A DNA stretch of 47,063 nucleotides, from contig RPFO01000154.1 in assembly GCA_009746045.1 (NCBI GenBank), positions 3,604,763 through 3,651,825 on the forward strand, read 5' to 3'. This document shows, one piece after another, positions 28,601 to 38,207 of this stretch; the stretch's first letter is position 1; each line of letters begins with the position of its first letter. The notes under the pieces were generated by a model. It did not search any database, was not told the DNA's origin, and was given only the letters and a program-made list of their open reading frames with translations. Both the position numbers and the translations under genes were made by a program. This DNA comes from Mesostigma viride. Taxonomy: Eukaryota > Streptophyta > Mesostigmatophyceae > Mesostigmatales > Mesostigmataceae.

Positions 28601-30469
28601 CGCCACCCTGGGGGGCACATGAAAGGGGAATCAAGAAGAGAGGAATCAAGCAACACGGAACTTTAGTCAGGGGGTGCCAAGAAAAGGGGTCCCAAGAACG
28701 GGCGTGCCAAGAAAGGGAAATCAAGTTAAGGGGGTATTTGATCAGGGGGTGCCAAGAAAGGGGTTGCCAAGAAGGGGGGACCAAGGGAAGGGGGACTCGG
28801 AGCAGGGGAGAGGTGTTTTCCAACTCTGGTAGAAGGATACACACACACAGGCCTGGTAGATGGGCACGCACACGGGTTTAAGGACGGGACGAAGTAAAGG
28901 GGTGCAACACAAATGAAGGGGTGGTTTCAAGCCAACAAGAAAGGACAGGGCGCATGTGGGGGATAAGGGACGGTGCCAAGCAATGAGGTACGAGAGAGGC
29001 ACTACGCAGCAATAAAAATCACTATTATCCCACATCAACATAGGAACGTCATCAGAGAGCATCAACACAGGAACGTCATCAGGGAGGCGCGGCAGACAGG
29101 CCTGGTGAGCCAATAAAGTGACTACCAAACCGGCCTATACCCAATATATGTACATACTTCTTTTTTTTTTTTTTTTTTAAGCAGTCCCCCAAACCTCACA
29201 AACCATGCTTTTATAAACCCCGAATTCGTGGTATGGTAGGAAGACAAGGGTCCTGGACGGTGCTTGTCTTACCAATATGTACACCCTGGTTACTATACAT
29301 TACTATACGTTAGTACACCATAGTTACTTGCAACGAACCGTCACCATCCAACGGCTGCACATGCTGCACATGAAAACCGATCCTCTACTGTAACCCCCGC
29401 CTGCAACTGTCAACCGTGTAACCCTCACGAACATGGGACAGCACACTGCTCTCACCCAAGGACTAAAAGTGTGGTGACAGACTATGGGAAACCCATCATT
29501 TCCATTTACAAGAAGACCATGTTAGAGTCAGAGGAATGCTGGAGTCAACAGGACACCCATACTATCCTATTTACAGTCGATAAACGGCTGATCCTTGATA
29601 TAAGCATGAATGATGAGCATGCATGGCAGGGGCACGGGCGGACGTGCACTTACTGTACCCCCGTAATTCCAGACAAAAGCATAATTGGAGATTCAGCACA
29701 ATGTGGACAAAAACATAAGTTCCGTGGCCCTTACTATCCCCCCCCCCCCCCCCCCCACCCCCTTTATACCCCCATGCACACATATTGTGAATCGTCATTG
29801 TCATTGACGCTGGCTAAAAATGCATGCGAGGTGGGAGGGATGGGAGTGGCCTGTGAAGTGTGAACAAGATACCTACTAAAGAGGCAGTATCTTTACACCA
29901 CGGTATCCAAACACAGAGCGTCATGCGCACACATTGAAACGGTAGCTAACATATCTTTGAGACTCGCCTCATACTCTTCCTCCGCATCTGCAATTTCGTC
30001 AAAGGGAAGTAAACCTTCATCGTCATCTTTCAGCTTGCGCATGCTCTTTCTTTCCAACGCCGCTACTCTGGGGTCCAGCGATTTTATGGGCCCTTCCTCG
30101 TTCTCGCCCTCCACCATTTCGTCATCAACCATGGCGGTCGCGTCCCCCTTCTTTTGTTTCTTGCGAAGGGGAAGCACCGTCTTTCGTGGCCTGTCAAGCG
30201 AAGAAGATATTATTGCACAACATGTCAGCTAAATACCACCTTGGAAACCAAGGTGCGGCATTACATATAAAAACAAGAAAATTGCAAACCTACCTGTCGT
30301 CGTCGTCATCGTCTTCACCTTCATCGTCGTCGGCTTCAGGCACCTGTTCAAACATGACTTTCTTGCCTTTGGGGTCGTCCATGGCAAGAGCTGATCTGGG
30401 TACGCCCGCCTGCTTGCGGGTTTCGGGTTCAGGCTCAAACCGAACTTTCTTGCCTTTCGGGTCATCCAT
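22690..30469 (-). CDS. LIN1 / CD2BP2 (U5 snRNP 52K) homologue, six exons, GYF domain not seen
   Basis: Splicing factor of the U5 snRNP by homology. Minus-strand exons: 30469-30294 (ATG; MDDPKGKKVRFEPEPE..., acidic end), 30190 to about 29903 (RKTVLPLRKKQKKG, SLDPRVAALERKSMRKL), 28607-28479 (GGAQEAEESEIPIEPFNLRQ then DGYFDADGNYVEY), 25688-25533 (DAWLDSAEVDPSLAEKAE ... KRRIADTLLEGET), 24222-24015 (VLRALKRLGG, a Gly/Lys linker, MDAFNRLTEDANALLVAGEY) and 23054 to about 22690-22790 (DVYSDTKESFDREA ... SSFEEDMFADD). Order and motifs (PFNL...G(H/Y)FDADGNY; D(S/A)WLD; GETVxxALxRLG; DMFA(E/D)) match human CD2BP2 and yeast Lin1. Junction phases for exons 1-2 (2), 3-4 (0), 4-5 (0) and 5-6 (1) agree. The end of exon 2 is uncertain. 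The C-terminal GYF domain expected after DMFADD is absent from the window, so the gene may be truncated. Introns consist largely of minisatellites and duplicated exon edges. Confidence 0.85.
23655..24005 (+). repeat. 15-bp minisatellite AACAGCACAGGCCCC in LIN1 intron 5
   Basis: About 23 degenerate copies of AACAGCACAGGCCCC/AACAGCACAGGCCCT, ending next to the exon-5 donor. Near 23640-23720 there is a higher-order repeat: the string AGGCTTACACCCGAGCAGCA and its neighbour with CTTGCACCCAAGCAGCA. Open in all frames by chance of period 15; not considered coding. Confidence 0.95.
24290..24610 (+). repeat. 69-bp tandem repeat in LIN1 intron 4
   Basis: GCCTTGCGAAGCCGTAGCAA then GGCACATCGCGGTCACTATA and GCGGGCACCCACATACTATA repeats with period 69, three good copies (24440, 24509, 24578 for the first phrase) plus decayed shorter copies of GGGCACATCGCGGTCACTAT from 24318. 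Confidence 0.95.
24630..24658 (-). repeat. Decoy copy of the LIN1 exon-5 acceptor
   Basis: On the minus strand GTGCCCTCCCAG followed by GTGCTGCATGCGCTGAAAGA copies the true junction at 24222 (GTGCCCTCCCAG, then GTGCTGCGTGCGCTGAAACG). It lies 428 bases upstream in the intron and then diverges. Confidence 0.9.
24950..25532 (-). repeat. Multiple copies of the LIN1 exon-4 donor junction
   Basis: The real exon end on the minus strand reads GACACGCTGCTCGAGGGGGA GACG followed by GTGGGTGG at 25533. Copies lie near 25442 (GAGAGG-GTGGGTGG), 25347 (GAGACG-GTGGGCTA), 25190 (GAGACA-GTGGGTGG), 24990 (GAAACG-GTGGGTGG, after GACACGCTGCACGAGG) and 24957 (GAGACG-GTGGGCTA). The first is part of a 91-base unit that includes GCCACCCTTCCTTGGCCCAT and is repeated at 25380-25470 and 25470-25560. 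Confidence 0.9.
25770..25953 (-). repeat. Decoy copies of the LIN1 exon-4 acceptor
   Basis: True junction at 25688 (minus): CCTCTCAG then GACGCGTGGCTGGACTCGGC. Copies start at 25803 (CCTCTCAG, GACGCATGGCTGGGCTCGGC) and 25952 (CCTCTCAG, GACGCGAAGCTGGATTCAGC). A further weaker copy is at 27583-27556 (CAG, TTTGCCTGGCTGGAATCGGC), on the far side of the octamer array. Confidence 0.92.
25975..27500 (+). repeat. 1.5-kb purine-rich octamer minisatellite in LIN1 intron 3
   Basis: An 8-bp array in distinct blocks: mostly GGAAGAAA (25975-26333, all purine), GGAAGTGA (26334-26358), GGAAGAGG/GGAAGAGA (26359-26509), GGAAGCGA (26510-26718, about 27 copies), then GGAAGAGA (26719-27465, about 93 copies, 747 purines without a break), ending in GGAAGAAA-like units. 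Long open frames on both strands are a consequence of the 8-bp period and are not genes. On the transcribed (minus-strand) RNA it is a CUUCC-rich pyrimidine tract upstream of the exon-4 acceptor. Confidence 0.98.
27896..28270 (+). repeat. 21-bp minisatellite in LIN1 intron 3
   Basis: GATGCTAGTGAGCACACCTT G repeated about 17.5 times, with an AAACC/ACACC variant in blocks: AAACC at both ends, ACACC in the middle. The period is a multiple of three, so frames stay open on both strands. Confidence 0.98.
28620..28810 (+). repeat. Degenerate GGGGTGCCAAGAAA repeat in LIN1 intron 2
   Basis: Loose repeats of GGGGTGCCAAGAAAGGGG, AATCAAG and similar purine-rich phrases directly upstream (minus sense) of the exon-3 acceptor. 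Confidence 0.7.
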
Positions 30470-31382
30470 GGCAACGGAAAGTATTCTTATCCTCTCAGTT
30501 TGGTTTATCGATAACAAATTAGAAAATTTACGAATTACGCTCTAAGCTTGCTACAAAATTCCCACGCTGCAACCTACGAATCACGGCTATGCGAATAAAA
30601 GTGCAACAAGCTTTGAAATTGGGATTCTCCGTGAGTCCATTTTCGTAATAAACGCAGCACGATGTACACACTACAGTACACACTGCACAGCCCAAAAATC
30701 TGCCTCCGAACTGCTCTTCAAGTCGGAACTCGGATTCGGAGCCCTGCAGTCCCACGCTGACACTGCGCCTGACGTCGATCCCTGTTAATTCTGGAAGCCG
30801 GCACGCAGCCAGGGAGCAGACTACGGACGTGCTGCGACTAGGTACAGGTTATAATAATTACCGCTTTAAGTTGCGATCGACCCCTAAAATTCGGCGTCGC
30901 AACTTGAGGCGGTAACGCAACCTTAAAAATCGCAATTAGTGATGACGTACATACTGTATGTATCCTGTGCTTTTAACCTCTATGGAGACATCAGACAGCG
31001 GTCTGCGGCCTGCGCACAAACGCGCGGAGTCCGGGCTCCCGCGGTCCCGCCACATGCGCCGTGCCCCCTACCGCATCGCCGAGTCGGCACGCTTGGCCCT
31101 TCTGCGTCGAAAAGGCCGCCAGCAGTTAACAAGTAAGATTCTACATACCGAATCCACCCGAACGCCTGCCCGACGGCCAAAGCCCGCGCCCGCGTGGAGC
31201 AACGACCGGGCACTCATCATGAGCACTGGGAAGAACGAAATAATTTGTCTCGGCGATTTTCCTTTTGGCCTAATGTGCCCGTTTGACCATCGTTAATGAC
31301 CAGCAACAAGAAAGCCACGTGATTGAGACGTGCCGGCTTTGGATTAGGGCACCCATTCCCGTTTGCAGCGGCAGGGTCAACC
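30470..31382. promoter_or_regulatory. Divergent intergenic region between LIN1 and the CCCH-KH gene
   Basis: The 913 bases between the LIN1 start (minus) and the CCCH-KH start (plus) must hold both promoters. AAGTTGCGATCGACCCC... and CGGCGTCGCAACTTGAGGCG GTAA near 30870-30915 form an imperfect inverted repeat. A 30979 ATG opens a 105-codon frame of Arg-rich composition that I do not recognise. No TATA box could be assigned. Confidence 0.4.
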
Positions 31383-32594
31383 ATGGAGCCTGCCCAGAAG
31401 AGACAGAGGCGGAATCCTAGCGACCACCCCAGCTTCAAGACCATGCTGTGCCACTCGCACCAGTTATATAACATGGACCCAATACGGAACTCGCCGTGCC
31501 CGTTCGGCGCTACATGCACGTACGCACACGGGGAGCACGAGCTTCGGCAGCCGGGAGCCGTCGCAGCCGCCACGCCAAGCGTCGCGGCAACGTCCAACTA
31601 CAAGACGAAACTGTGCACCCGGTTCACGCAAACAGGCTCCTGCGTCCGCGGCGCCGCCTGCCAATTCGCGCACGGAGCCCACGACTTGGCCACCTCTGCC
31701 GGGCGCGCTGCCGCCGCCCCCGCAAACTCTTCATCATTTTATAAGACGAGGCTGTGCAAGGCCTTCGCTCGGGGCGCGTGCACGCGGGGTGCGAGCTGCA
31801 GCTACGCGCACGGGCCGGCCGAGCTACGGCCCGAGGCGAGTCCCGCCGACGATCTGGCCACCCGTGCTTCCAGCCTCTCGGATTACGCGGCCACGCCGGC
31901 CAGCTACGCAGGGTTGGAAGGCTACAGCTACGACCTGTACGGTGCCGGCCTGAACGGAGGCTACGCCGCCCTGTCCTCCTTGGGCGGCTACGCCGACCCG
32001 TACCCCAGCTCACTCTCGGCCCGTGATGGCCTGTCCTCCTTTTCCTCCCGTCTTTCCGCCAGCAGCGCCCCGGGCTCGGCCGGCACGTTCGCGATTGGCT
32101 CTGGAGGCACACTCCCATTGGTCGACACCCTGGCCGCCCAGCTGGGCATTCAGCAGCTCCCCCCGCCCGCGGGCGGCGCGTCGGACCTCAGCACAAAGAC
32201 CTCGGTCACCGTCCAGCAGCGCATCGTCGCGTGCCTGATCGGCCGCAAGGGCGCGAACGTGCACCGCATCAAGCAGCTCGCGCGCGTGCAAGTGAACCTG
32301 GTGCCCGCGCCTGAGGGGTCGACCAACCGGGTGTTCGAGATCAGCGGCACGATCGACGGGACAGCTGTCGCGCTCCAGCTAATGCGCGCGCTCACCGAGC
32401 GCCTCTCACCGCCACCGGGAGCACGTCACTGCGTCTGCGGCGCCCAGCACTTGCTGCACCGCACACTTGGATCCCAACACCCGGCCTACAAGACCAAGAT
32501 GTGCCCCAAGGTCATCGTCCCGGGGGGCGTGTGCGAGTATGGGCCCGAGCGGTGCCACTTTGCGCACACGGAGGATGAGCTGAGGCATGCGTGA
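31383..32594 (+). CDS. CCCH zinc-finger and KH-domain RNA-binding protein, 403 aa, single exon
   Basis: Predicted RNA-binding regulator. Fingers: ZF1 C23-x15-C39-x5-C45-x3-H49 (unusually long first loop); ZF2 C78-x8-C87-x5-C93-x3-H97; ZF3 C125-x7-C133-x5-C139-x3-H143; ZF4 near the C-terminus (CPKVIVPGGVCEYGPERCHF AH, spacing 9-6-3). Each is preceded by the usual YKTKLC-like lead-in. Between ZF3 and ZF4 lies a Ser/Gly/Tyr-rich linker (about 150-260) and a KH domain (about 275-345) with the loop IGRKGANV. CCCH fingers combined with one KH domain and a terminal CCCH resemble plant proteins of the AtC3H36/C3H52 type. The ATG at 31383 is the first in frame and precedes a basic KRQRR. The gene has no introns, unlike its neighbours. 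GC-rich and intact. Confidence 0.9.
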   Translation: MEPAQKRQRRNPSDHPSFKTMLCHSHQLYNMDPIRNSPCPFGATCTYAHGEHELRQPGAVAAATPSVAATSNYKTKLCTRFTQTGSCVRGAACQFAHGAHDLATSAGRAAAAPANSSSFYKTRLCKAFARGACTRGASCSYAHGPAELRPEASPADDLATRASSLSDYAATPASYAGLEGYSYDLYGAGLNGGYAALSSLGGYADPYPSSLSARDGLSSFSSRLSASSAPGSAGTFAIGSGGTLPLVDTLAAQLGIQQLPPPAGGASDLSTKTSVTVQQRIVACLIGRKGANVHRIKQLARVQVNLVPAPEGSTNRVFEISGTIDGTAVALQLMRALTERLSPPPGARHCVCGAQHLLHRTLGSQHPAYKTKMCPKVIVPGGVCEYGPERCHFAHTEDELRHA

Positions 32595-33015
32595 GGTGGG
32601 CCAGAAGATAACACGGGTATGGGCAGGACGTTCAGCATGAGGGCGTAAGGGGGGCCAGAAGTCAGCGTGGCCGAGGTGCTGAGGCACACGTGAGGGGTGG
32701 CCCTTTGAAGAGCAGAGTCCAACCCCTTGTCGGCAGCCCGCACGGGTACTGGGATGGTACTGGGATGGTAATGGGATGGTACTGGGAGGGTACTGGGATG
32801 GTATATGGCAGAAGTCTGCAACGGGCATGGGTCGGAAGTCTGCATGAGGTCATGAAGGCGGACAACCAGACGTCTGCGCGGGTATGAGGTATGGGGGAAG
32901 ACAGAAGTCTGTACGATGGGCATGAGGCGGGGTAGCAAAACTCAGCGCGGGGGTGGCCACAAGTGTCCGATATGGGCGTGAGGGGGGCCAGCTGAAGTCA
33001 GCAGGAGGGCGGGCA
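32595..33015 (+). repeat. Degenerate minisatellite after the CCCH-KH gene
   Basis: Variants of GGGGGGCCAGAAGTCAGC, ATGGGCATGAGG and GTACTGGGATGG repeat irregularly (for example five TACTGGGATGG-like units at 32754-32805). It resembles a decayed array seeded from the gene's own 3' end, since CATGCGTGAGGTGGGCCAGA AG at 32585 is the first unit. Confidence 0.75.
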
Positions 33016-36000
33016 CAGCAGGGGCGTTTCCCTTCCTGCGTGTGCACATTATTGCATTTTAAGTGCATGAGCAAAGAGGACGAAATCACTTCTTTGACCT
33101 GGGAGGGGGAGGGGGGGATGACAGCATAATTGCGGGCAATCCCCCGCAGTAAGGGCAGTCACAACCCAGCAGCTGTGGAAGCACAACTCCTGTGTGCTCC
33201 TTTGCGCTGTGAACACACGGCATGAGTGCACGGGAGCAGGGGGTGCACATATCAAGGAGGCAACCAGCGCAGGCCAGAAATCATATGCATGTATCTATTT
33301 GTGGGCTACTTGCAGCAAGGTGGCAGCCTCATGGAGGCTGCCGCATTCACCGCCGTCTAGAAAAATGGGATCTAAGCAGCCACTCTTAAGAAGGGCTGCC
33401 TCGCACAGCAGTAGTCCAGCGTGTGACGCCTTCAGACCAGGCCTCAAGATCACAACGCGGGGGTGGGGGTGGGGGGTGGGGGGTGTATCGTACTCTACGC
33501 CGGAGGGCCAGCCACCCGCCCGCACGTCAGGGCTCCCAGCTACACAATCTCGATCGATCATCATGATGTGTCGGCATGTTGGCATGTCGGCATCGTTGGC
33601 ATCGTCATGACCGTTGTCAGCATTTCAGTGGATGCTGGTGGATTGATTGGTGGGTTCGATTGCCCACCATCCACCCCGGTAGGCGTCCAAGCGCCCCCTC
33701 CTCCAACCCCCAGCCCTCAAAACATTACTTGGAAGCCAACCCGTCTAGGGGTTGCCTTCCCAGCTCGTGGCAGGGTCCCAGGGCAGCTGCTGAGGGGTGC
33801 CGTTGTTGCTCTTGCTTGCATGGGTGCGCGGTAAGGCCAGGTGGGCGGGCATGCCTGTTGAGGGGGGGTAGAGGGCAGTCCCAGAGTCCCACGCCCCCAT
33901 CTTGTGCGAAAGCAGCGCAAGGGCGTGCGTTCGTCGGGTGAGACGGGGAGGCTTGCCACGCGCGCATATCGCTTCTATGCGTGCGGCTTCTTCATGCAAC
34001 GCGACACGCACGCGCCACCTGTCCACGCGCGCCCTTAGCTTACAATCGCAGGTGCCTTTCCAGATGATGAGGGGGAGGCTTTCTAGGCCGCGGCAAGTGA
34101 TGGCTGGCGTGGTCTCAAGCGCCATACGTGTGGGTGGCGCCGGCTGTGGTTGCTGCTGCTTGGTCAATCATGACCCTCATACCAGATCGTCGGCCCTGCG
34201 TTGCCACATCCATCATCCTTCCTGCTGCGTCACATCAACCATCACCGTCCCTGCCGTGAGGAGGGTTGCACGTGGCGGAAGAGTAGTAGGAACAGGCTGG
34301 GTGAAGAGTGCACGGAGGTAGGATAAGGACGATCGCGCATGTGTCCGCCACAGGGGGTCGTCTGCGCCGGGCGGGTGGGACACTTGCTGCTGGCGCGCGG
34401 CAGCATGTTGGCTACTGGCGCGCGCAGGGTATAACGTGTGTGTATACTGACGCACGGTGGCATGGGGAACCATCCATGCGTAAGCACGGTCGGCGTTCAC
34501 GTTCGACTGTGTGGTAATGCCTGCGCACCGGCGTTGACCCTGCCCCTGGATGTGGTGGTTCAAGCCGCGGTGGCTTAAATTTGGCCCCCCAGTGCTTCCT
34601 ACCCACCCTGCTCTTTCCACGAGGCCCCTTCCCTCTCGGGCTTGTCTTCTCTGCATCTGCTCGCATTCTCTGGTCTCCTTCCACCAGCATGCCTTCCAAC
34701 TCTGCCACCTGTCCCCTCTGCGCTCGCATTTCTTGCCAGACCTGCCTGTTCACAGTCAGCTGCATGTGGCTTTCCCCAGTAGGCTCTGTGTGACGGTTTT
34801 GCTGCGGCGTATGCCTATTAAGCCTTGCGATTTCCCGGCTTTCCGTACAGATGGGCCCAACCAATGCCCTTTTTGGTGCGTTTGCACGAAAACAATTCGC
34901 TAGGTAGTGCCCGCCCGTGACGAAACGGCATCCGCTGGCGTTTTCTACGGGGATTTTTTACAAGCTTCCGGTTTTGAATGCCAGGGAGAAACCAGCGATG
35001 GTGGCGTGCAGCCTTGGTTTTGGTCAATCCGACATCGTCCGGGTTTCCCCTGGGGAAGGGGAGGTGGCCTCGTGATTTATCATTCGGAAAGGGTTTCCGC
35101 ATGCCGTTACTGGCTACGGCCAGCGTTGGGCACTTGCAGCATTTGGATTTTTTACCATGTCAATACATCCATCATGTTTGGGGGGCGATATCCATCTGGT
35201 TCGGCGCGCCGTTGGGGGGTCTGTCAATTTCATGAGCGTTTTTCTTGGCGTTGCAGCGCTTAGCCGACGTGTACCGTAGTACTGACGGATGATGGTCGCT
35301 CGCTTTGGGTCTCTAGGATGGGAGCTGCCGGTGCCCTCACAGAGGTACCGCTTTTGTGTTAGATTTTTCTTACTATTGCATCTCAGTAATATGGCGATGG
35401 TGCTGCTACAAAACCTTGGGCTTTCGCTTGGCAGTGTAGGCAAAATGTATATGTAGCTATGTTCTTATGTGAATTACGAGTTTATTCCTTGTTCACTGTA
35501 CGATTTCATCAGAAGTTCTTCAATTTTGTAAAAGGCCTTTTTATTGATTTTGTGGTGTCCAACATCCTGTTTGTGTATTTTTTGCGTGCTTCGACGACAT
35601 TATAGGGAACAATGATCTTCATATGTAAGCAGCAAAGACTACTAGTATTCACTTTTGATGAAAAAAAAGAAGAAGATTTAGGTGAGTATTGTAGGAAGCA
35701 ACGGTCTGTAAGAAAGCCTTTGGGTTTTATACTATATGAAGCCTTTGGGTTTTATACTTTTCCATGTTAGATTTTGCTAATGTTTTCTACGTGTTCCAAG
35801 GTAGTAATACCATCACTGGACGATATCCTAAGCTCTGTGTGAGATTTTGTTTCCAATTCCATTGCATGACACCATGGTTACTAATAATTTCAGGGTCCGA
35901 CTCTACAAGTTATCAAGTTTTTCTTAATATTTTGGTGCACATTATTTGTTACATCAATAGTTGTCTCACTTCATCGAGAATCGCACTGTCATTATTATAC

Positions 36001-36660
36001 ACTTTCTAGTCATGATATCTGCCTCGTCAGGCAAGTGGCGTGTTTGTTGGTTCTGAACACGCCACGGATATAATGCCTGGCAGATGTTCACTGCCATTCG
36101 TTGCAATGCTTGTCAAATTACTTTGCTGATATTGCTGTCCAGTATGCAGCGTGTTCTGTGCGATCTGAATACATGTGATACGACTATCTACAACCAAGTT
36201 TCAATTTGCCATACCCAGTCACGGGCGCATTTCCCATGGTTTTTCTTTCTGTGCCTTAGCTGGTCTGCGTCATATACTATGGCTAGCGCCACGTGTATGT
36301 GTGGCCAGGGCCGGCAGGGCACACCAGGGGGTATGCCAATGTCGCTTCAGGTGTTGGTTGCCAGATGCTGCTGCAAAGCATTGTTAAAAATTTAATCACT
36401 GGCAGATCCTGCAGGCAGTGGTGGGGCCAGCATAACTCCACTTGGCCTCGTTGTGCGCCACAGTTACTAGGGCGTGTAATTAATTAAGGTTACTAGAGCT
36501 CTGATGATCAATGTGCAGACTTGCCCCTTTCGTTAGGTTCCGCCATGGACCAACTTTATGCATGGGTTTTCTCCCAGTATCCATGGCCCCAGGAGCTTTG
36601 TGCTCCATGATGGTTTGACATGTCCATTTTCAGTGTAGGATATGCAGTGCCATACATGCA
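33016..36660. other. Long spacer, no gene recognised
   Basis: Open frames up to 150 codons occur at 33.2-35.4 kb but none shows a family motif I recognise; the minus strand at 34412-34864 has a helical stretch (NRQVWQEMRAQRGQVAELEG MLVEGD) of unknown meaning. At 33253-33282 there is a 30-bp fragment of the retroposon family (CAAGGAGGCAACCAGCGCAG). 35300-36500 is AT-rich. GCCTTTGGGTTTTATACT is directly repeated at 35717 and 35741. Confidence 0.4.
33253..33282 (-). mobile_element. Very short retroposon fragment
   Basis: CAAGGAGGCAACCAGCGCAG GCCAGAAATC matches the reverse complement of 3459-3488, the shared 3' end of the family at 3294 and 20700. ATAT flanks both sides but is too short to count as a target duplication. 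Confidence 0.6.
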
Positions 36661-36901
36661 TAGCCATTAATTAGACTCGTGCTCCCGTTGGGGAGTCACG
36701 GAGCATTAACCCCGATGGATGGATGGATGGGTGCAAACAGTCCTACCGGTCTAGTCTATCTACATCGGCTACATACTACACCTATCTAACAACATTCTAA
36801 CTACAACATCTATCTAGGCAGCCGCACGCTGCTCTAGGGGGCTATCTGGCGTGCCTCCCACGAGATTGCACACGCGGGCGCTTCCCCACTGGGGGGGCTC
36901 G

Positions 36902-37977
36902 TTATCCTCTATGACCTGGGCCCATGCACTTGGCCTTGTCCATCATCTTCTTCCAAATCACGGAGAGGCCTAGGCCCCCCATGTCCTCTACTAGCTGTTC
37001 TTTGAAGGTGCGGGCCTTGCGGCGTCTAACATCACTGGGCCCAGCCCACGTCAGGAGGTGCCGGCCAGGCTGGGCTGGTCGCAGTCCTGCGGGGGGGCCA
37101 CGTGAGGTGTCTACCTGGTTGGTGCGAGCTAGGTGCCCTACTAGCTGCAGGCGGCGTTGCTTAATGGTGCTGGTGATATAGGGCATGCCCTGGTACAGGT
37201 CCTCATTGCGGACATGAGCAGCATATCCTACTCTGTAAATGGATCGCAGCATGCTGGTGACCGCGCCGTCCAGCTTGCGGGCCAGGTCGGCGGTGAGGGT
37301 CCACGTCTCGGCTCCATACGTGAGAACAGGAAGCACGAGGACCTTGAACAGGTCCTGTTTCTCGATCTTGCCCAGGGGCTTGCGCCACAGGGCCCGGTAC
37401 TGGCGTAAAGCGTGCCAGGCGAGGGAGATGCGGTGGTCCACATCAACCTCGCAGCTGGGGAGCAGGCTGCCCAGCAGCTTAACGCGGTCCCGATACAGGA
37501 CTCGAGAGCCGTCTAGGAGAAAGAGGGGCGGCGGTGGGTTGGTGAGCCCAACCGCCAGGGCCTCTGTCTTCTTGCTGACCTCAAGCCCCACTGCACGGGC
37601 CTCGAGAGCCAGGCAGTCAAGCCATGTCTGCACATGCTCAGTGTCCTCGAAGAGGGTGGTGTCGTCTGCGTAGATGATGTCTGCCAGCCGAATCTCCGTG
37701 TCCGCACCGCCATGCCAGAATTTGTTAGCAACCTGCACTCCTGGTTCCCTGCCCACGATGCGGGCAAATCGCTTGCGCGCCTGAATCATTACGTATTCGA
37801 CAACAATAATGAACAGGTAGGGCGAGAGCACGCAGCCCTGCCACACCCCCTTCTGTAAAGGGCATGGGGGCGTGGTCCCGTAAGAAGTGCGCACCGAAGT
37901 GGTGGACCCTTCATACAGGTTGCGGATGACAGCAATCAGGGGGCGGGGGATCCGGAACAACTTTCCCGCGGGGGAAG
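36902..37977 (-). CDS. Non-LTR reverse transcriptase, 5'-truncated but uninterrupted
   Basis: About 357 codons without a stop. Motifs in order: VIRNLYEGS; VWQGCVLSPYLFIIVVEYVM; IRLADIIYADDTTLF with catalytic YADD at 37661-37672 (minus); ALEARAVGLEVSKKTE; YRDRVKLLGSLLP; the thumb/C-terminal part VLTYGAETWTLT, SIYRVG, LYQGMP, IKQRRLQLVGHLART, PGRHLLTWAGP. It lacks the endonuclease and RT blocks 0-3 because of 5' truncation at the inversion point. It has no start codon of its own; the frame is open into the inverted ORF1 fragment. It is more intact than the copies at 5425 and 7140 and only moderately similar, so it belongs to a related subfamily. Confidence 0.9.
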
Positions 37978-38207
37978 GCTGGCCCGGCACCCGTGCTCCT
38001 CACCTTTAAGTACATGACGGACAAGCTGGCGTTCCTTAAATGCCGCAAGAAGCTCTCGGAGACTCGCTTCACGCTGGACGACGACTTGACCTTGGCCCAG
38101 CAACAGCGGCGACGCGAGCTATGGCCGACCTACCTTCAGCTCCGGCAGCGTGCAGGGGGAAGCCGGTATACTGGAGGGGGGCGGTCATCCACGTTGACCA
38201 CAAGGGC
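37978..38207 (+). pseudogene. LINE ORF1 C-terminal fragment, inverted
   Basis: Near-identical in DNA to 11545-11775: PVLLTFKYMTDKLAFLKCRK, DDDLTLAQQQRRRELWPTYL, LQLRQRAGG. One lost G near 38157 shifts the frame before VYWRGAVIHVDHK. Homology stops near 38207 (GACCACAAGG). Confidence 0.9.

Larger units (their letters stand above)
36666..38207 (-). mobile_element. LINE copy with inverted 5' segment
   Basis: The 3' part is on the minus strand: RT (37977-36902), then 3' UTR, ending with GACTCCCCAACGGGAGCACG and ATTAATTA at 36666. At 37978 the sequence switches to the + strand ORF1 C-terminus (GGCTGGCCCGGCACCCGTGC, as at 11545), continuing to about 38207. An element whose upstream part is inverted relative to its 3' part is the classical result of twin priming during LINE insertion. 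Confidence 0.75.

Noticed and set aside
30979-31296. Arg-rich open frame upstream of the CCCH-KH gene
   Set aside because: No homology recognised; it lies in the shared promoter region and could be 5' leader sequence.
34412-34864. 150-codon minus-strand frame with a helical stretch, considered as a gag-like protein
   Set aside because: No zinc knuckle, protease or RT nearby and no target duplications or LTRs found.
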